Source: Apostichopus parvimensis (Eukaryota; Echinodermata; Holothuroidea; Aspidochirotida; Stichopodidae). Taken from it: a stretch of DNA of 64,000 nucleotides. Location: the NCBI GenBank assembly GCA_000934455.1, contig KN888094.1, positions 45,529-109,528 on the forward strand, written 5' to 3'. How positions within the stretch are numbered: position 1 is the stretch's first letter; each line of letters starts with the position of its first letter. The notes beneath the pieces were generated by a model. The model saw only the letters and a program-made list of their open reading frames with translations. It had not been told where the DNA came from and ran no database searches. This document shows, in pieces, positions 1 through 18,439 of this stretch. A program made the translations under genes and the position numbers.

Positions 1-270
1 AGTTTTATCTGGCCCAGATATGTATGTCATAAACTTCAACTATATAAAATTTTATATGGGCCATATAAAAGTTTATCTGGATTTTCTTTATATCAACCAG
101 ATAAAGTTTTGTCTGGCCCAGATATGGATGCAATAAAATTTAACCAGATAAAATTCTGCCCAATTTTTTATCTGGTCAGTTATAAATTCCAGATCTGGAG
201 CAGATCTGGCCCAGATTGAAATTCCAGATCTGGGCCAGATCTGGATTTTTATATCTGGCCCAGATCTAGG
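1..270. repeat. Degenerate short palindromic repeat
   Basis: The near-palindromic 12-mer TCTGGCCCAGAT and its variants recur many times, in both readings, with spacers rich in AAATTT and TTTATC. The motif is close to its own reverse complement, so the array could form short hairpins. It abuts the 3' end of the LINE fragment at 277-930 and may be local satellite or the target into which that LINE inserted. No coding sequence is seen. Confidence 0.6.
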
Positions 271-276
271 ATTTCG

Positions 277-930
277 TCAAGGGACTTCGCCCACCGACCT
301 GCAGAGACAAACCTCCAACCACCCACTCAAACATTCAAAAAACCACAAAAGGACGACCAGCAAACAGCGAAACGAAACACCCCTCCCCAGCACACCACCG
401 TCCAAAGAAGGCAGCCTCAGATAAACGACGAAAATCGCCTTCAGCCTGAAGGCGAATGTCACAATTCACCGCCTCCAGGACTGCCTGCCAACTGGCAAAT
501 TTCCCCCTAAAAACCACATCACATCTATTCCTCCAAAAAGTTTTTTCACAATAGAACAAACACAAATAATACGGTGCAACACAGCAACAGAACAAACTGG
601 AGGATCTAACCCATATAAAACAACACCATGTCCTACCGACCAGGAACGGTCTCCCGTTAAACGGTCGGTCCAGGTCTGAAACCACTCCCACAAGCTTAAA
701 ACAAAGGAACAATGCCAAAAAACATGGGCAGTACTCTCTAAGCTATCACAGCCGGTCCTTGGGCACAGTCCATCACCCAATCGCCAATGATACCATTTTA
801 GATTGGTCACCAAGGCACCGTGTGCAATTATCCAGGCAAGATCACGGAGCCTGCAACCATTCAGCCTTGAATGCATCGAACGCCATACTTCGGTAGAATG
901 ACGTCCCTGTTTAGCATTCAAGGTCCGTTG
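277..930 (-). mobile_element. 3' end of a Tx1/L1-like LINE (zf-RVT domain)
   Basis: The minus-strand frame 921-466 (151 codons) has the look of the zinc-binding tail that follows reverse transcriptase in many LINEs: a WRSMHS...RDLAWIIAHGAL stretch, then CPRTGCDSLESTAHVFWHC (the Cys/His cluster) and LWEW. The RT and endonuclease regions are absent upstream, so it is a 5'-truncated copy. Sequence at 284-340 (complement) is the start of a 3' untranslated region also found at 37425-37580 and 40027-40180, which shows these fragments belong to one family. The frame closes at 466 and the remaining part looks untranslated. The clade (Tx1/L1 type) is inferred from the tail only. Confidence 0.7.
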
Positions 931-1537
931 GCCAGTTCGTTAAGTAAGTTAAATGTTCTTTTAAAGTTTAGGCAAGTCCGAGTCCTTTTCTTATAATATT
1001 GTGGGCGTATTTCCCCGCAAGTCTGAATCCCTTTAAGTTATCACTCTTAACTCATTAAAAGGTTGGGAACGAGTGTTTGCATCGGACGATATTATTGCCG
1101 CACCCTGCGTGGTTATTCATTTATTTGTGGCTCAGGGTGGCTTCGATTCGGGTTGAAGTTTCCCCGAGGCAACGCCTACGTATTGTAGATTTAGAATTCG
1201 TAATTATTCGTTTCGCCACGGACTTCGCAGGTACGTCTTAATTAAATATAGGTGAAGTATTGATTTATCACCTTGCTACATTATTATTGGAGGTCACTGC
1301 GATGACCTCAAGTATTATTTAATTGGGTTTTATAGACACCTGCCCAAGGTGGACATCGGTTTTGTATTAAATGTATTGGTAGCACAGAATTCAATTTATT
1401 TGTTCGTGTTTTATTGGTTCAGGTTGTGTTAACTTGTATTTGCCCCACATTCATCCTGACATAGGGTGGCCGACAGCGATCCTATCGAGCCCGTAGCCGC
1501 TCGGCTAGTTACAACCCTGTTGGGGGCGCTACAGTAT
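931..1537. other. Unassigned, somewhat GC-richer non-coding stretch
   Basis: About 600 bases with no open frame of note and no recognisable domain. It is richer in G+C than its surroundings (for example around 1455-1530, ending GGGGGCGCTACA) and stops exactly where homology to gene A begins, so it is probably an unidentified repeat or the edge of a rearrangement. Confidence 0.3.
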
Positions 1538-2545
1538 TTATATTCATTTCATAAATTTGGATTGGCTTGCCTAAAAAACATTGGTACGTATGTGAACACT
1601 GTTAGCTTCTAATGGCACGGTAATATGAAGTTTAAGGAAAATTTCAAATGCCCGAAAGGAAGCACCGGTCTTGAAGCGAGTGTTGACATCACAAATTAGT
1701 TATATTATATTCATATAATTAAATTATTGCATTTTGTCACAGAAACGAGATGAATTGCCTCTTAGGTAAGTCGACCTTAAAATACCCGTTTCTGATGTAC
1801 ATGTTACTGATTTAAATCAGTGGTTGTAAGATCAAGTGGATAATGGCGGTGACAGAAGAAATGAGCTATGTAATTTGGGAAACCTTGGCTTCGAACCCTA
1901 ACCGCTTATAGAAAGGTGGGGTCCAAGTGTCCACGGTTTCCCATCTGAGACGGTATCTCGATGGCGGAAACTCCAAATAGAACCTAATATGTAAATCACA
2001 TAGTATTCCAACGAGAAATGTAAGCTTAAAACCATTCGACTCCTCCCAGCGCAAATGCCGCAGCTTAGCTTGTAAAATAAGTGCAGTCCATTACGGGTAC
2101 GTATGTTTTGATACAACCTGTCTATTTTTTCAGTAGATCTGTTCACATTTAGTATTCTCATTAGTAGTGACACGAGCTGCACATTACCAACACACCTTGC
2201 ATATAAAATTTGTTGCATATAGTCAAAATCACCAAGATTTTTAAATGAACTGTTTCACTTTGCAGAAACTGCGAAGATTTCTCAGCTATTAACATTCCAT
2301 GCCCTGTCGAAGAACCTTGTCTTACTAACGGAGCAAGAAAACGTGGTGAAAGTACTTCACGTGGAAGTCGATGAATGTACACACCTTATATTTTATGTTA
2401 TGATTCATAGGCAGTGTTCTCCAAATTGCAATGATGTTTTCGTGTTTTTACTGTTACTAATGAAAAGCAAGTGTATATATTAGTTTGCGGAACCTGCCGG
2501 TGGATAACGATCTTACATTTTGTTAGGACGGTTGTTTTGGTTGAA
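1538..2545 (+). pseudogene. Relic copy 0 of the Ig-pseudokinase receptor
   Basis: This stretch matches the middle of gene A. Bases 1538-2190 correspond to about 8610-9270 (intron 4, microexon 5, intron 5) and 2190-2545 to about 10275-10620 (end of intron 7, exon 8, intron 8). The two parts are joined directly, so about 1 kb including exons 6 and 7 is missing. The exon 5 equivalent (1743-1765) is 23 nt instead of 25 and is out of frame. The exon 8 equivalent (2266-2376) keeps its 111-nt length and an open frame (ETAKISQLLTFHALSKN...), preceded by an intact TTTGCAG acceptor and followed by GTACAC. No Ig, transmembrane or C-lobe exons are seen near it. It is a dead fragment of an older tandem copy. 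Confidence 0.8.
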
Positions 2546-2985
2546 TGTGCATGTTCATTTATTTTTAATACCTTTCCAATGGTGTTACCATGATTACTCA
2601 AAGTACATCGTTTTTGAGCTTCATACTTGGTTTGCAAATTCAGCTTGCCATCCATACTAGTGAATGATGGCCTACATTTGAAAGTACAAATAGGAACTGG
2701 AAATATGTAATCTATTCTGATTCTCACTTAATTCTTCAAGAAATCTACCTCACTAGCCAATAGCCAGATAGTTAAGTGGAATTTTAAGCAAACTATATGG
2801 CAAGGAATCAGAAAGCCTTCATGTTGTTCAAAACTGTTGGATACTGCTTCAATTTTCCTCTTTCTACGTTTCCTTCGAGCATTCTTTTAATTCTCAACAA
2901 AGAAAGTAACCGTTAGGATTGGAGAGTTCGATCTATCAGGGAATACACAAATTCGGAGCTATCAGGTTAGTGAGAAGTCAACAGG

Positions 2986-4142
2986 TTGCCGCCAGGAAAA
3001 GGTCATTTTGCTTATTGGTGGTAGATAATCTGATAAAACTGAGGTAGTAAGCAACTTGGTCATCTACTTTAGTGGAATCCCCTTCACCGATCACCGAAGA
3101 TGTGAGTCAAACATTGGTCAACACATTGTGAATTGCATTAGTATATACACTACTCCATCCAAGTTTAATTTTGATGTTAAAATCCTCGATTTACCAAATG
3201 ACAGTGACTGTAGTGAAACATTACAACCAAAAACGTATATGAGAAAATACTCGAAGAGATGTACCAGACGAAGAATAAGAAATACCAGTTGACACAAATA
3301 GACGCAATCGTGATTGTCAATAAGTTCTCGGGTAACAATAACGTACCTTATGCGGCTCTTAGAATCTTTGGTAATGACTTGCTTGATAACATATATACAT
3401 TCGCCACCAGTGGTTCCTCGGATGAATGCTCCGAGTCAGCAGAAAAAGATGACCATGCTGCTCATCAATTCCTACTTACACATGACCACTTGCTTCAACG
3501 ACAGTTAAATGACAAAACCAACAATACCAGAAAGGACAGTCTGGAAAGAGAGAGGTTTAATCTTGAAAGTTTCTTAAAATGTCTAACGAAGAGATCTTCG
3601 GTTAGTGTACAACGAAGTAAAGAAGTTCTACGGCAACGTAAAGAGCTAGGTAAAGAGATGTACCATATTATAGAGACATTTAATGATTTAACAGAGCATC
3701 AAATCAAATTGCAAGCACACATCACTACCTATGGTAAAGACACGGTGAAGCTGGATAGTGAGATTGCTATAATCTGCCATGAATGTAAAAACACATGTCA
3801 TGAACTTTGTAACCATACTAACATAACAGACTGTGAATGTTGGAAATGGGTTTTCATATTTTCGTAGATGTGCAAAGTGCAAAGACAGTTGTGATCGCGA
3901 CCGTCATGAGTGATGTACCTATACGTACAAAACTGCAAAAGAAAAGTTTACAGAAAAGTCCTCAATGAAGAATTCTGAAGTAAAAATGTAAAAGAGAGAA
4001 AGCTAAAGCTCGGCAGAAATGCGGAGATAATCAAAAGATGTTTGGATGAGCTCAACCAAAGTGTATTTTATCCAACTCAGATTTCCCTTGATAAATATTT
4101 GAACATAGATATATCGTCGAAAGAAAATAGGAAATTTTATTG
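2986..4142 (+). pseudogene. Decayed AIG1/GIMAP-like P-loop GTPase-family gene
   Basis: An intronless degraded reading frame. From 2999 it reads KVILLIGGR, a stop, then SDKTEVVSN, which lines up with the Walker A region of the AIG1-like family found as large multi-copy genes in fish, cnidarians and other animals. KILDLPNDSD (about 3178-3207) matches the family's IDTPGFGDT switch. A frame change near 3230-3260 leads into the longest open part (3259-3867, 202 codons) with TQIDAIVIVNKFSG, IFGNDLLDNIYTFATS and the Cys/His signature ICHECKNTCHELCNHT. After the stop another frame gives CAKCKDSCDRDRH, and 4020-4142 gives KRCLDELNQSVFYPTQISLD, the family's C-terminal helix. At least three frame changes or stops make function unlikely. 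The family assignment rests on motif order. Whether it is a processed copy or a naturally intronless gene is not decided. Confidence 0.72.
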
Positions 4143-6640
4143 AAAGATAAATGAAATATTGGACTGTAAAATAGTTAAGCTAATTCTGAACATGTTTAAC
4201 AACAGCAGATCGCATGTATATTCATACTGTGTTAACATTACTAGACAAGTTAATTCATATGGCAAACGTTGTTTTCGTCTCCGTTAATATTCATTTTGCT
4301 TGAATCTATCAATGTGTTGCTAATCTACAAAAAAGTATAGTTTAGGATCAATATGAAATATAGTTGTACATTTGCAGAACCAAACAAAAGAGGAAACCAA
4401 CACAAACATAATAGAGATAATCACTTCCTCCTGAGGTAATTGAAATACAAAAAAAGCGTTACAGATATCATTCCATGGTAATCGGTAAATTAATAAATGA
4501 TAATTAGTGTGCCTAACTGGCAAGTTAACACACGAGCGCGTATGATGATTTATGTTGACTGCCAAGTTGAAATACATTAATCAAGTATGATGATCTATAT
4601 GTTAGTACAATTGGCTGATTCTTGATGTACACAAGTTTCATGTCAAAGTGTGCGTTACCCTTTGTTGAAAAGAGATTTAGCACAATATAAGTTTTGCACT
4701 CTGTACATTTAGTAATATGTACATAAACAGTATAATTTCCTGATACGCAGTTCTTAACCCAGATGAATGTTAGTCTTATCAATGTAAGTTTCATTCGTAT
4801 AACAAAGAACGTTCAATTGAATAATATAAATAAATACACAGCTCTTTTGTCTTGTGGAATGAGTTGTCTGGAGAGGCTATTTATAAACCAATCCTTCAGT
4901 AATTTTTGCAGTCATCAGAATACACTCTTTTCTCCGTCTGAAAAGGGAAGTTTATTGACGCTCTTTTACTTACGACATCTGATTAAGTATGTATTTTCAA
5001 CAAAATGTTTTCCCTTTCATTTTTATTTCAGAACATTGATTTAGCTCCGAACAGTATTCTAATAAACAAGCTAACAGCAAGATATCGAATCACTGCACTC
5101 GTTTAATGACACGGACAAAATCTTAACGCTTAAAAAAGGAAGACCGAAGAACTGAGTGGAATGCTGGGGTGTCCTCCACCTAGTATTGTTTTATATTTGA
5201 AACTCACGGAGAAATTATTCTTCGAACAGTTATAAGCGAGATTCATATACAACTACAAAATTCTGCCTCAGTAACCAAATTATCATGATTACAAATTTCC
5301 ACCAAAAAAACGACATGAGCGTCTAGCGCCGTAGTATTTTGTTTCTGTTGCGCTAAACAGATACCAATTAAATTGAAAACAAATTCATACCCTCTTGCCA
5401 TCATCATAATGAAGTGAATTAATCATATGATATCGGTGAACATCAATCCAAATGTTCGTCATGACTATACTCGTGACTCTTGCAAGCCTAGACAAGTAGA
5501 CGTCTTCTCAAACCGACGTACTCGCTCTTAACACAAAACGTCCGTTTCAATTCAACTATCTGTCACTCATTTTCAAACAATTGGGTGGCAAGATATTCGA
5601 TGTAACTATTGACGAAAGGTATTAAGTCTTTGTAAAGTTAACATTTATGCCTTATATAAAGATTTAAGAACAAGCGAACTTGTTACCAATTGAGTAACAG
5701 GTACTATATTCTTTTGAAGTTTATTTTCCCTAAAATGTGATAGTAATTAGTTATTGAACGAAACCAAGTACAAGCTGCAGATTGATCAGGTTATAGTCGA
5801 CAACTACATGCTGAAATAGGATAATTGATCTTTTTTGATTTACTGAGTTAACTACACGTTAGTAGTACCTGCTTAACTTGATTAGGGGAGAGCAACTATA
5901 TGTGGTCACTCTAGAAATGTCGCATATCTTTCTCAGAAAGTGTTGGGAAAATATCGTATTTAGAAGCATATTCCAATGAATTCCCTGCTCTCTATATGCG
6001 TTGTATAAATGTATCAAAACGAGGATGTTGGTAATGATGTTAATGATGACGACAAAGATGGCGGCGAGGACTGTCAGCAGTTGGCTTTGATGTTATTCTA
6101 TCAACTTCTGGTAACCTAGCAAGGATTGGAGCTGTGAATTCATACACAGGAATTGAAAAATTTGAAGACTTTATCCACAAAACTAGCCTACATCACGCAT
6201 TAAGCATTAAAAACTACATGCTGATGGGTAGATATCACTTCAAAGTCCTGTTATTACTTTATTAGCTCGACTGTAAAACGTATTATATTAAACTATATAG
6301 GCAATAGCGTAAGGTTTACTTGCCACAACTAGTGAAAAATCGTTCATGATGTACATCTGCATGTTACATTGTCCCTTACTTTTGTAGTGAGAGTATTCTT
6401 CCGCTCGTAGGAATATGTGTTTGCTGCACTCGGAACTAAACATGACAAATAGTTTACATTCAGAGTAATGTGTATAATGTACTGCACGATCTAACTCGCC
6501 CTTATTTGGTAAAGTCTACAGTGTGATGAGCACTGTATCTATGATCATATTTTTTTACTGCTAGTGACTAATTATGTTCCGATACCAGATAGATCTACAT
6601 GTAAATGTTCAGCAAAGTGTACTGTGTCTCTTTGAGTAAA
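4143..6640. other. Intergenic region upstream of gene A
   Basis: About 2.5 kb of AT-rich sequence with only short, domain-free open frames (for example 4763-5044 on +). It must hold the promoter of gene A, but no convincing TATA box or other motif can be named. Confidence 0.5.
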
Positions 6641-12910
<6,270 letters not shown>

Positions 12911-14638
12911 ATTCGTTTCCCTACATCATCACTTTTATGTGATCAATTTATGGTGCACATCATCTCTTTGCGTGTAAATAGAAAATTAAAAACAGTTCTA
13001 ATTTCATGTGAAAGCTATATGTAAACTACTAACATGTCAAACAGTAATGCCAACGAACGCTGACATTTAGATGAAATGTTGCAAAGAATCGGCTGCATAT
13101 TTGAGTAATCGATAAATGAACTCCAGTAAAGAGACTTATTGATTTGCCAGCGATCTTTTGTAATGATTTGTATTATGCTTTTGTTACATTATTCTCAAAA
13201 TGTAAGCACCTGTGATAATTGTGTACAAACTAGGTGCGACGTGACTGATTTTGCAATTAGATAAAGCAAATCAGTTCATGTCATGTTTTCGATCGATTGA
13301 TATGATCGACTTTATTATATTTTACCAGTGAAATTCTACCATGTACTTAGTTAGTTTACATTTTCAACGTTAACGAAACACGCATTTAAGAGTAGTTCAT
13401 TAATGTTTGTGTACCCCGAACATATTCAAGATAATTCATCACGTGCGACAATATGATTTTCCAGTTTAACTGGTCTTCGGGCATTCTTGCAAAGGAAATC
13501 ACCAGTTTTACTCTGTGATTTTAAGAACGCGTTAACAAATTATTTCAACATATTAAATGAATATCTTAAAATTTGTAACGCAAGAAATTATAAACGCGAT
13601 ATAATTTGATCTGAGGTGGGGTTTTTGAATATAGTAATATTTGTGTGGTAATATTGAGTAATATTTGTGGATTCGCGCTTTACATTCCAGCAATAAATGA
13701 CGTGTAAATAACAGTCCATTACATGGCCCTATCAAGATACAAAGTATTGATTAACTACCAGACTTTGGTCAATTTTGATTTGTTTAGTTTTCTTTCTCGA
13801 TTAAATACACAATGAAAAAGCGAAGCGTTTTAATGGACTACAACTCGGCATATATAGATACACCTTTCTATAGATAAGGGTTAGAGCTTTTTATTTGCAA
13901 ACAGTTTTAATTTCTGCAAAAAAACACTTTTGGAAATTAAATTCGGGAGGTTGCTTTACTATATTTGAATTTGTTTTTGTAAGAAAATCCATTAAAGTTC
14001 TATGATGACCTCAATTGTGCTCAGCTACCCCGTAAAAACATCTGATATACCATTAGCACCTATTTGAGCGCCTTTTTCCCGAGTTATTTTTAGTGTATAA
14101 CGTTTTAATTTATTCTATTGTCAGACTAGTTAAATTATAACTTTATTAAGCAATAACAAATCGGAAAAAAGATTTCCTTAACAATGGTAATTCTAATGAC
14201 ACTACAAACAATCATGTGTCTCCTGAAAGGTATACTTGAACATATCACTATAATAGCTGACAATGACACAATGTAAGAAAATAGTTTTATCCTACTTCTA
14301 TTTGCGATTTTTTAAAGGTTCTGAAGTATCATTTGTACTGTTGAAGTAGTGTAGAATCCAGAATATACAAGACATGTTAACTATGTCAAGTACTTGTACA
14401 ATGACTTAGTTTGTAAGCTGTTATTTTCTTTTATTTCGGTTTCTGATGATGATATCGGAGGTTTGTTGGTTAAACATTGAATGATGCCCACACCAAACAC
14501 CGCAGACTTCCTTAAAACCTTTACGTTAAATGGCTACACTCCGCTTTAATCTAGTCAGGAATAGTTAAAATTAACAGAGAATATCTGCCTTTCCGTGATC
14601 AGGGAGAAAGAATTTATGTGATATTTTCGAAATGCTCA

Positions 14639-15430
14639 ATAGGAGTCAGAATCATGACGGTCATTGGCAAAATATTCCGTAGGCTCAAAAAGTTTGAGTT
14701 GTCGCAACATATGAGCCATAATACATCAAAGCTTTAATGAAGATTCAATGTCGGGATAGAACCATTTTTGGGGTGGAAAGAGATGTAAGAGCACCCATTT
14801 CCCAGTCGTCATACATTAGTGACACCCCTATGATGATTTTTACACTAAACTCACATGCAAATTACCCCTTTATTTTATACTTTGAAACTGTGAAGCCGTG
14901 AATTTCCACACACTGACTGCCAGCGGGGAAAACGCTACATGTTGATTCTGTCATAGTTAAGTCGACCGACTTAAAGTGAATCTGAATGAGTCGTAGTCAC
15001 AGGCAAATGCACACTGCCAGACTATAGATTATTGCATACTTTAACACATGTTCGATTTGAATCCGGTCTGATATAGTCGAGCAAAGATCTAACGGGTTAG
15101 AATATATCTACTCCGTCCGTGAATTTTAATTGCTTAATAAACAAAATTAATGTTACAAGCGAGGTATCAGCCTACCAGGAACTTTCTTACAAACGGGAAT
15201 AGATACTGTGCATGATCCTGCTCAAAACATGGAGTTACAATCTACACTATGTATAAATGTAGGATCTGTAGACTTCAGTCCAACAGGATGCTGCCGGGCT
15301 TATTGTCAACTTCGTGCACCGTCTCTTTTCTACTTTAAATGGATATCTATATGATAATGCTCAATTAACTTAGTGTCGATCATTTCACTTGTCATTTGGA
15401 TTGTAAAAAATGATGTTTTCAAGCATTAAC
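14639..15430 (+). repeat. First copy of an apparently identical 792-bp duplication at a gap
   Basis: By eye this block is identical to 15519-16310 (offset 880) and runs right up to the run of N. Paralogous flanks B and C hold the same sequence once. Identity far higher than that of any real duplication in this window points to an assembly artefact, namely overlapping contig ends or haplotigs not merged. Confidence 0.85.
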
Positions 15431-15480
15431 NNNNNNNNNNNNNNNNNNNNNNNNNNNNNNNNNNNNNNNNNNNNNNNNNN
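15431..15480. other. Assembly gap (50 N)
   Basis: Fifty ambiguous bases followed by a run of 12 C (15481-15492) and about 26 bases of sequence without a match in the paralogous flanks. The round gap size suggests a placeholder of unknown true length. Confidence 0.98.
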
Positions 15481-15518
15481 CCCCCCCCCCCCAGCCCCAC
15501 CGGTTCCTACGCCCTTGG

Positions 15519-16310
15519 ATAGGAGTCAGAATCATGACGGTCATTGGCAAAATATTCCGTAGGCTCAAAAAGTTTGAGTTGTCGCAACATATGAGCCATA
15601 ATACATCAAAGCTTTAATGAAGATTCAATGTCGGGATAGAACCATTTTTGGGGTGGAAAGAGATGTAAGAGCACCCATTTCCCAGTCGTCATACATTAGT
15701 GACACCCCTATGATGATTTTTACACTAAACTCACATGCAAATTACCCCTTTATTTTATACTTTGAAACTGTGAAGCCGTGAATTTCCACACACTGACTGC
15801 CAGCGGGGAAAACGCTACATGTTGATTCTGTCATAGTTAAGTCGACCGACTTAAAGTGAATCTGAATGAGTCGTAGTCACAGGCAAATGCACACTGCCAG
15901 ACTATAGATTATTGCATACTTTAACACATGTTCGATTTGAATCCGGTCTGATATAGTCGAGCAAAGATCTAACGGGTTAGAATATATCTACTCCGTCCGT
16001 GAATTTTAATTGCTTAATAAACAAAATTAATGTTACAAGCGAGGTATCAGCCTACCAGGAACTTTCTTACAAACGGGAATAGATACTGTGCATGATCCTG
16101 CTCAAAACATGGAGTTACAATCTACACTATGTATAAATGTAGGATCTGTAGACTTCAGTCCAACAGGATGCTGCCGGGCTTATTGTCAACTTCGTGCACC
16201 GTCTCTTTTCTACTTTAAATGGATATCTATATGATAATGCTCAATTAACTTAGTGTCGATCATTTCACTTGTCATTTGGATTGTAAAAAATGATGTTTTC
16301 AAGCATTAAC
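15519..16310 (+). repeat. Second copy of the 792-bp duplication
   Basis: Matches 14639-15430 base for base as far as I could compare. The true genome probably holds one copy, continuing into 16311 and the hAT insertion. Confidence 0.85.
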
Positions 16311-16333
16311 GTCTTAAAGGATTGTGTAACAAC

Positions 16334-17188
16334 CAGGCCTCGACAAATATTTTTTTAAATGCTCGCCAACTGGCGACCGAGGCTAAAATTCTACTCGCCA
16401 AAACGTTTAATTTACTCGCCATTTCCTATCACTAATTGTTTGTGTCGTATAAACATGTAGTATGGCCTAACTTAGGCTATCGCCGTATAGTGTTATTTGT
16501 TTACAGCAAAAACGATCTATTCAACTTGTGGTTCGTCTAAAGTGTTTAAACATGATACATATGAAAAAAATTAAACGGTGAAACATTTTAAGCATAGTTT
16601 AGGACCTGCTTTGTAAAAAGTGACCACAAACAAACAATGACATGGCTGACCATCTATAACTTTCATTGGACATGACATCAGACTACGGTATGAGCGTATG
16701 TGTTAGTATCGTTAACAAATTAATGCTTGGTAATGACAATTATTATTATTGTCGATCGATTACTGAGTGTCAGACTTACTGCTTTCATTAGTCAGGTCTC
16801 GAGAATTATAAATGTTTTATGACAAACAACTAATCCAATAAACTTCCTGTTGTTCATTTCGAGATATGAATTGTTATTTCGGTAAAATTATGATTTCATG
16901 TTTGAGTGCCCTTGAAAGTTCAGTTCGTATCACTACACTTCGCAAAAAGTCCCCGCATCTGAAAAATCTCCTTGTTGTAACAGTGCACTTGATAATACTA
17001 CTGTGATATGTTACATTAGGCAATAGGCCTTTCTTGATTGGCTCACATGTTAATAATAAGCCTAACGTGAAAAGGCAGTGAGCGAATAAGCCACTCGCCA
17101 AAATGTCGATCGTGATGCATTTTTTGCTCGCCAGTCGCAATATTCTAGTCGCCATTGGCGAGTTGGCGACCGTATTTGTCGAGGCCTG
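16334..17188. mobile_element. Non-autonomous hAT-type DNA transposon, 855 bp
   Basis: The left end starts CAGGCCTCGACAAATA and the right end is its reverse complement, TATTTGTCGAGGCCTG; inner arms continue with repeated CTCGCCA/TGGCGAG motifs. Both ends are flanked by the same 8-mer GTAACAAC (16326-16333 and 17189-17196), the target duplication length of hAT elements. The B flank holds the empty site with a single GTAACAAC at 38314-38321. No transposase is recognisable; the minus frame 17155-16874 (93 codons) has no domain I can name. It was presumably mobilised by an enzyme encoded elsewhere. Confidence 0.9.
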
Positions 17189-18439
17189 GTAACAACATAT
17201 GCTTCTTGTTACTTAATATAAAGCACTTAAGCTACATAAAAGATAACTTACCATAAAATGTAAGTAAATAGAAATTAACAAGGTAGCCGTTGAATCCTCT
17301 ATCATGCTAACTTATGTATCATAATCTGAAAAATTATTTTCTTAGAAGAAAGAACACGTAAATAATTGCTTAGCATTTTGAACATTTAAATAACTTCTAG
17401 ATTTAAGTTGTAGAGATACTCGAGGGAGAATATTATGTTATAGTACCATTTACAATTAAGAAGCAGAAATCTCTGGAGATTACTTGTTGTCGGCAAATTA
17501 TGTCAAAGCTCAAGTTTTACAGTAGATTAGCATGTTTGATGGTTAACCCACCACCTCTCGTGCTTTCAAGACTTAGCTTAGCACAATAGTGAGCCTAACC
17601 AAATATTATACCAGATTATTGAAGCAACATTACCTCGAAAAATATTGCTTCGACCTGAGCATAGTCTCACATTCAGAAGATATTTTTGCAGCAACACGAA
17701 TACGTTTAGGAGAATACTTACAGAAACTGAACAATATTCGCATCGCACACTTGCACACAGGTTTCATCTACATAAAAATTACTTCAAATAACTGGAATGT
17801 CATACGTTTCATTTATTCTCGTGTCTAGTTTTGTAAACATTATAAGATGAAATGACCTTGAAGCTCGTTTTTACTTCTTGCAATTTATGAAGTGTTGCAA
17901 CACTTTCATAATTTGATTTGATTTGATATGGAGTACTTAAACTTGTAAATCAACACCGACATGACTATGATCTCAACAGGGTCGACTTTCGAAATAAATC
18001 CTGAAGCACGTAGGTTTACGACACGGAGAGTCAATATGACATTGTACTGTAAATCATCAAAAAGATAGCAATACAATTTCAAAGATACAAAATGAGACTA
18101 ATTGTGAACTTTGGTCAGTAGATGCGCAACCTCAGAAACAGCTATTTCAATTTTGGTATCCTTTTGCTTCAATGATACCATTACATTGGTGTAACACATT
18201 TTCTAGAAGTATTATGTGGAAACCATTTGCTTTCCGAAGAGTAATATAAATTGGAATTGCACACCATAGTAGCCGTAAAGCAAATCATCTCACAAAACTT
18301 GACATCAAAAGACTTCGCAAAAAACATCCATCAACAATGAAAAAAAATGTATTTTTGCGATATTTTTATCCACCTTAGTATTTACAACGTTCTACAAGCA
18401 AATCATAAAGCTATGATACGGTGATATCATACATTTTAT

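Noticed and set aside
931-1537. A stretch ending GGGGGCGCTACA that might be a solo terminal repeat
   Set aside because: No matching start, no target duplication and no second copy in the window were found, so it is left unassigned.
1866-2218. Minus-strand open frame with a relative at 9072-9320 (both contain NVQLVSLL.RILNVN)
   Set aside because: Both lie in homologous intron DNA of copy 0 and gene A. The match follows nucleotide similarity and the frames end differently, so no separate gene is supported.
4763-5044. 93-codon plus frame
   Set aside because: No domain, no splice context linking it to gene A, and typical length for chance in AT-rich DNA.
16874-17155. 93-codon minus frame inside the hAT-type element
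   Set aside because: No transposase motif; part of it is the terminal CTCGCCA-rich arm. Treated as chance.
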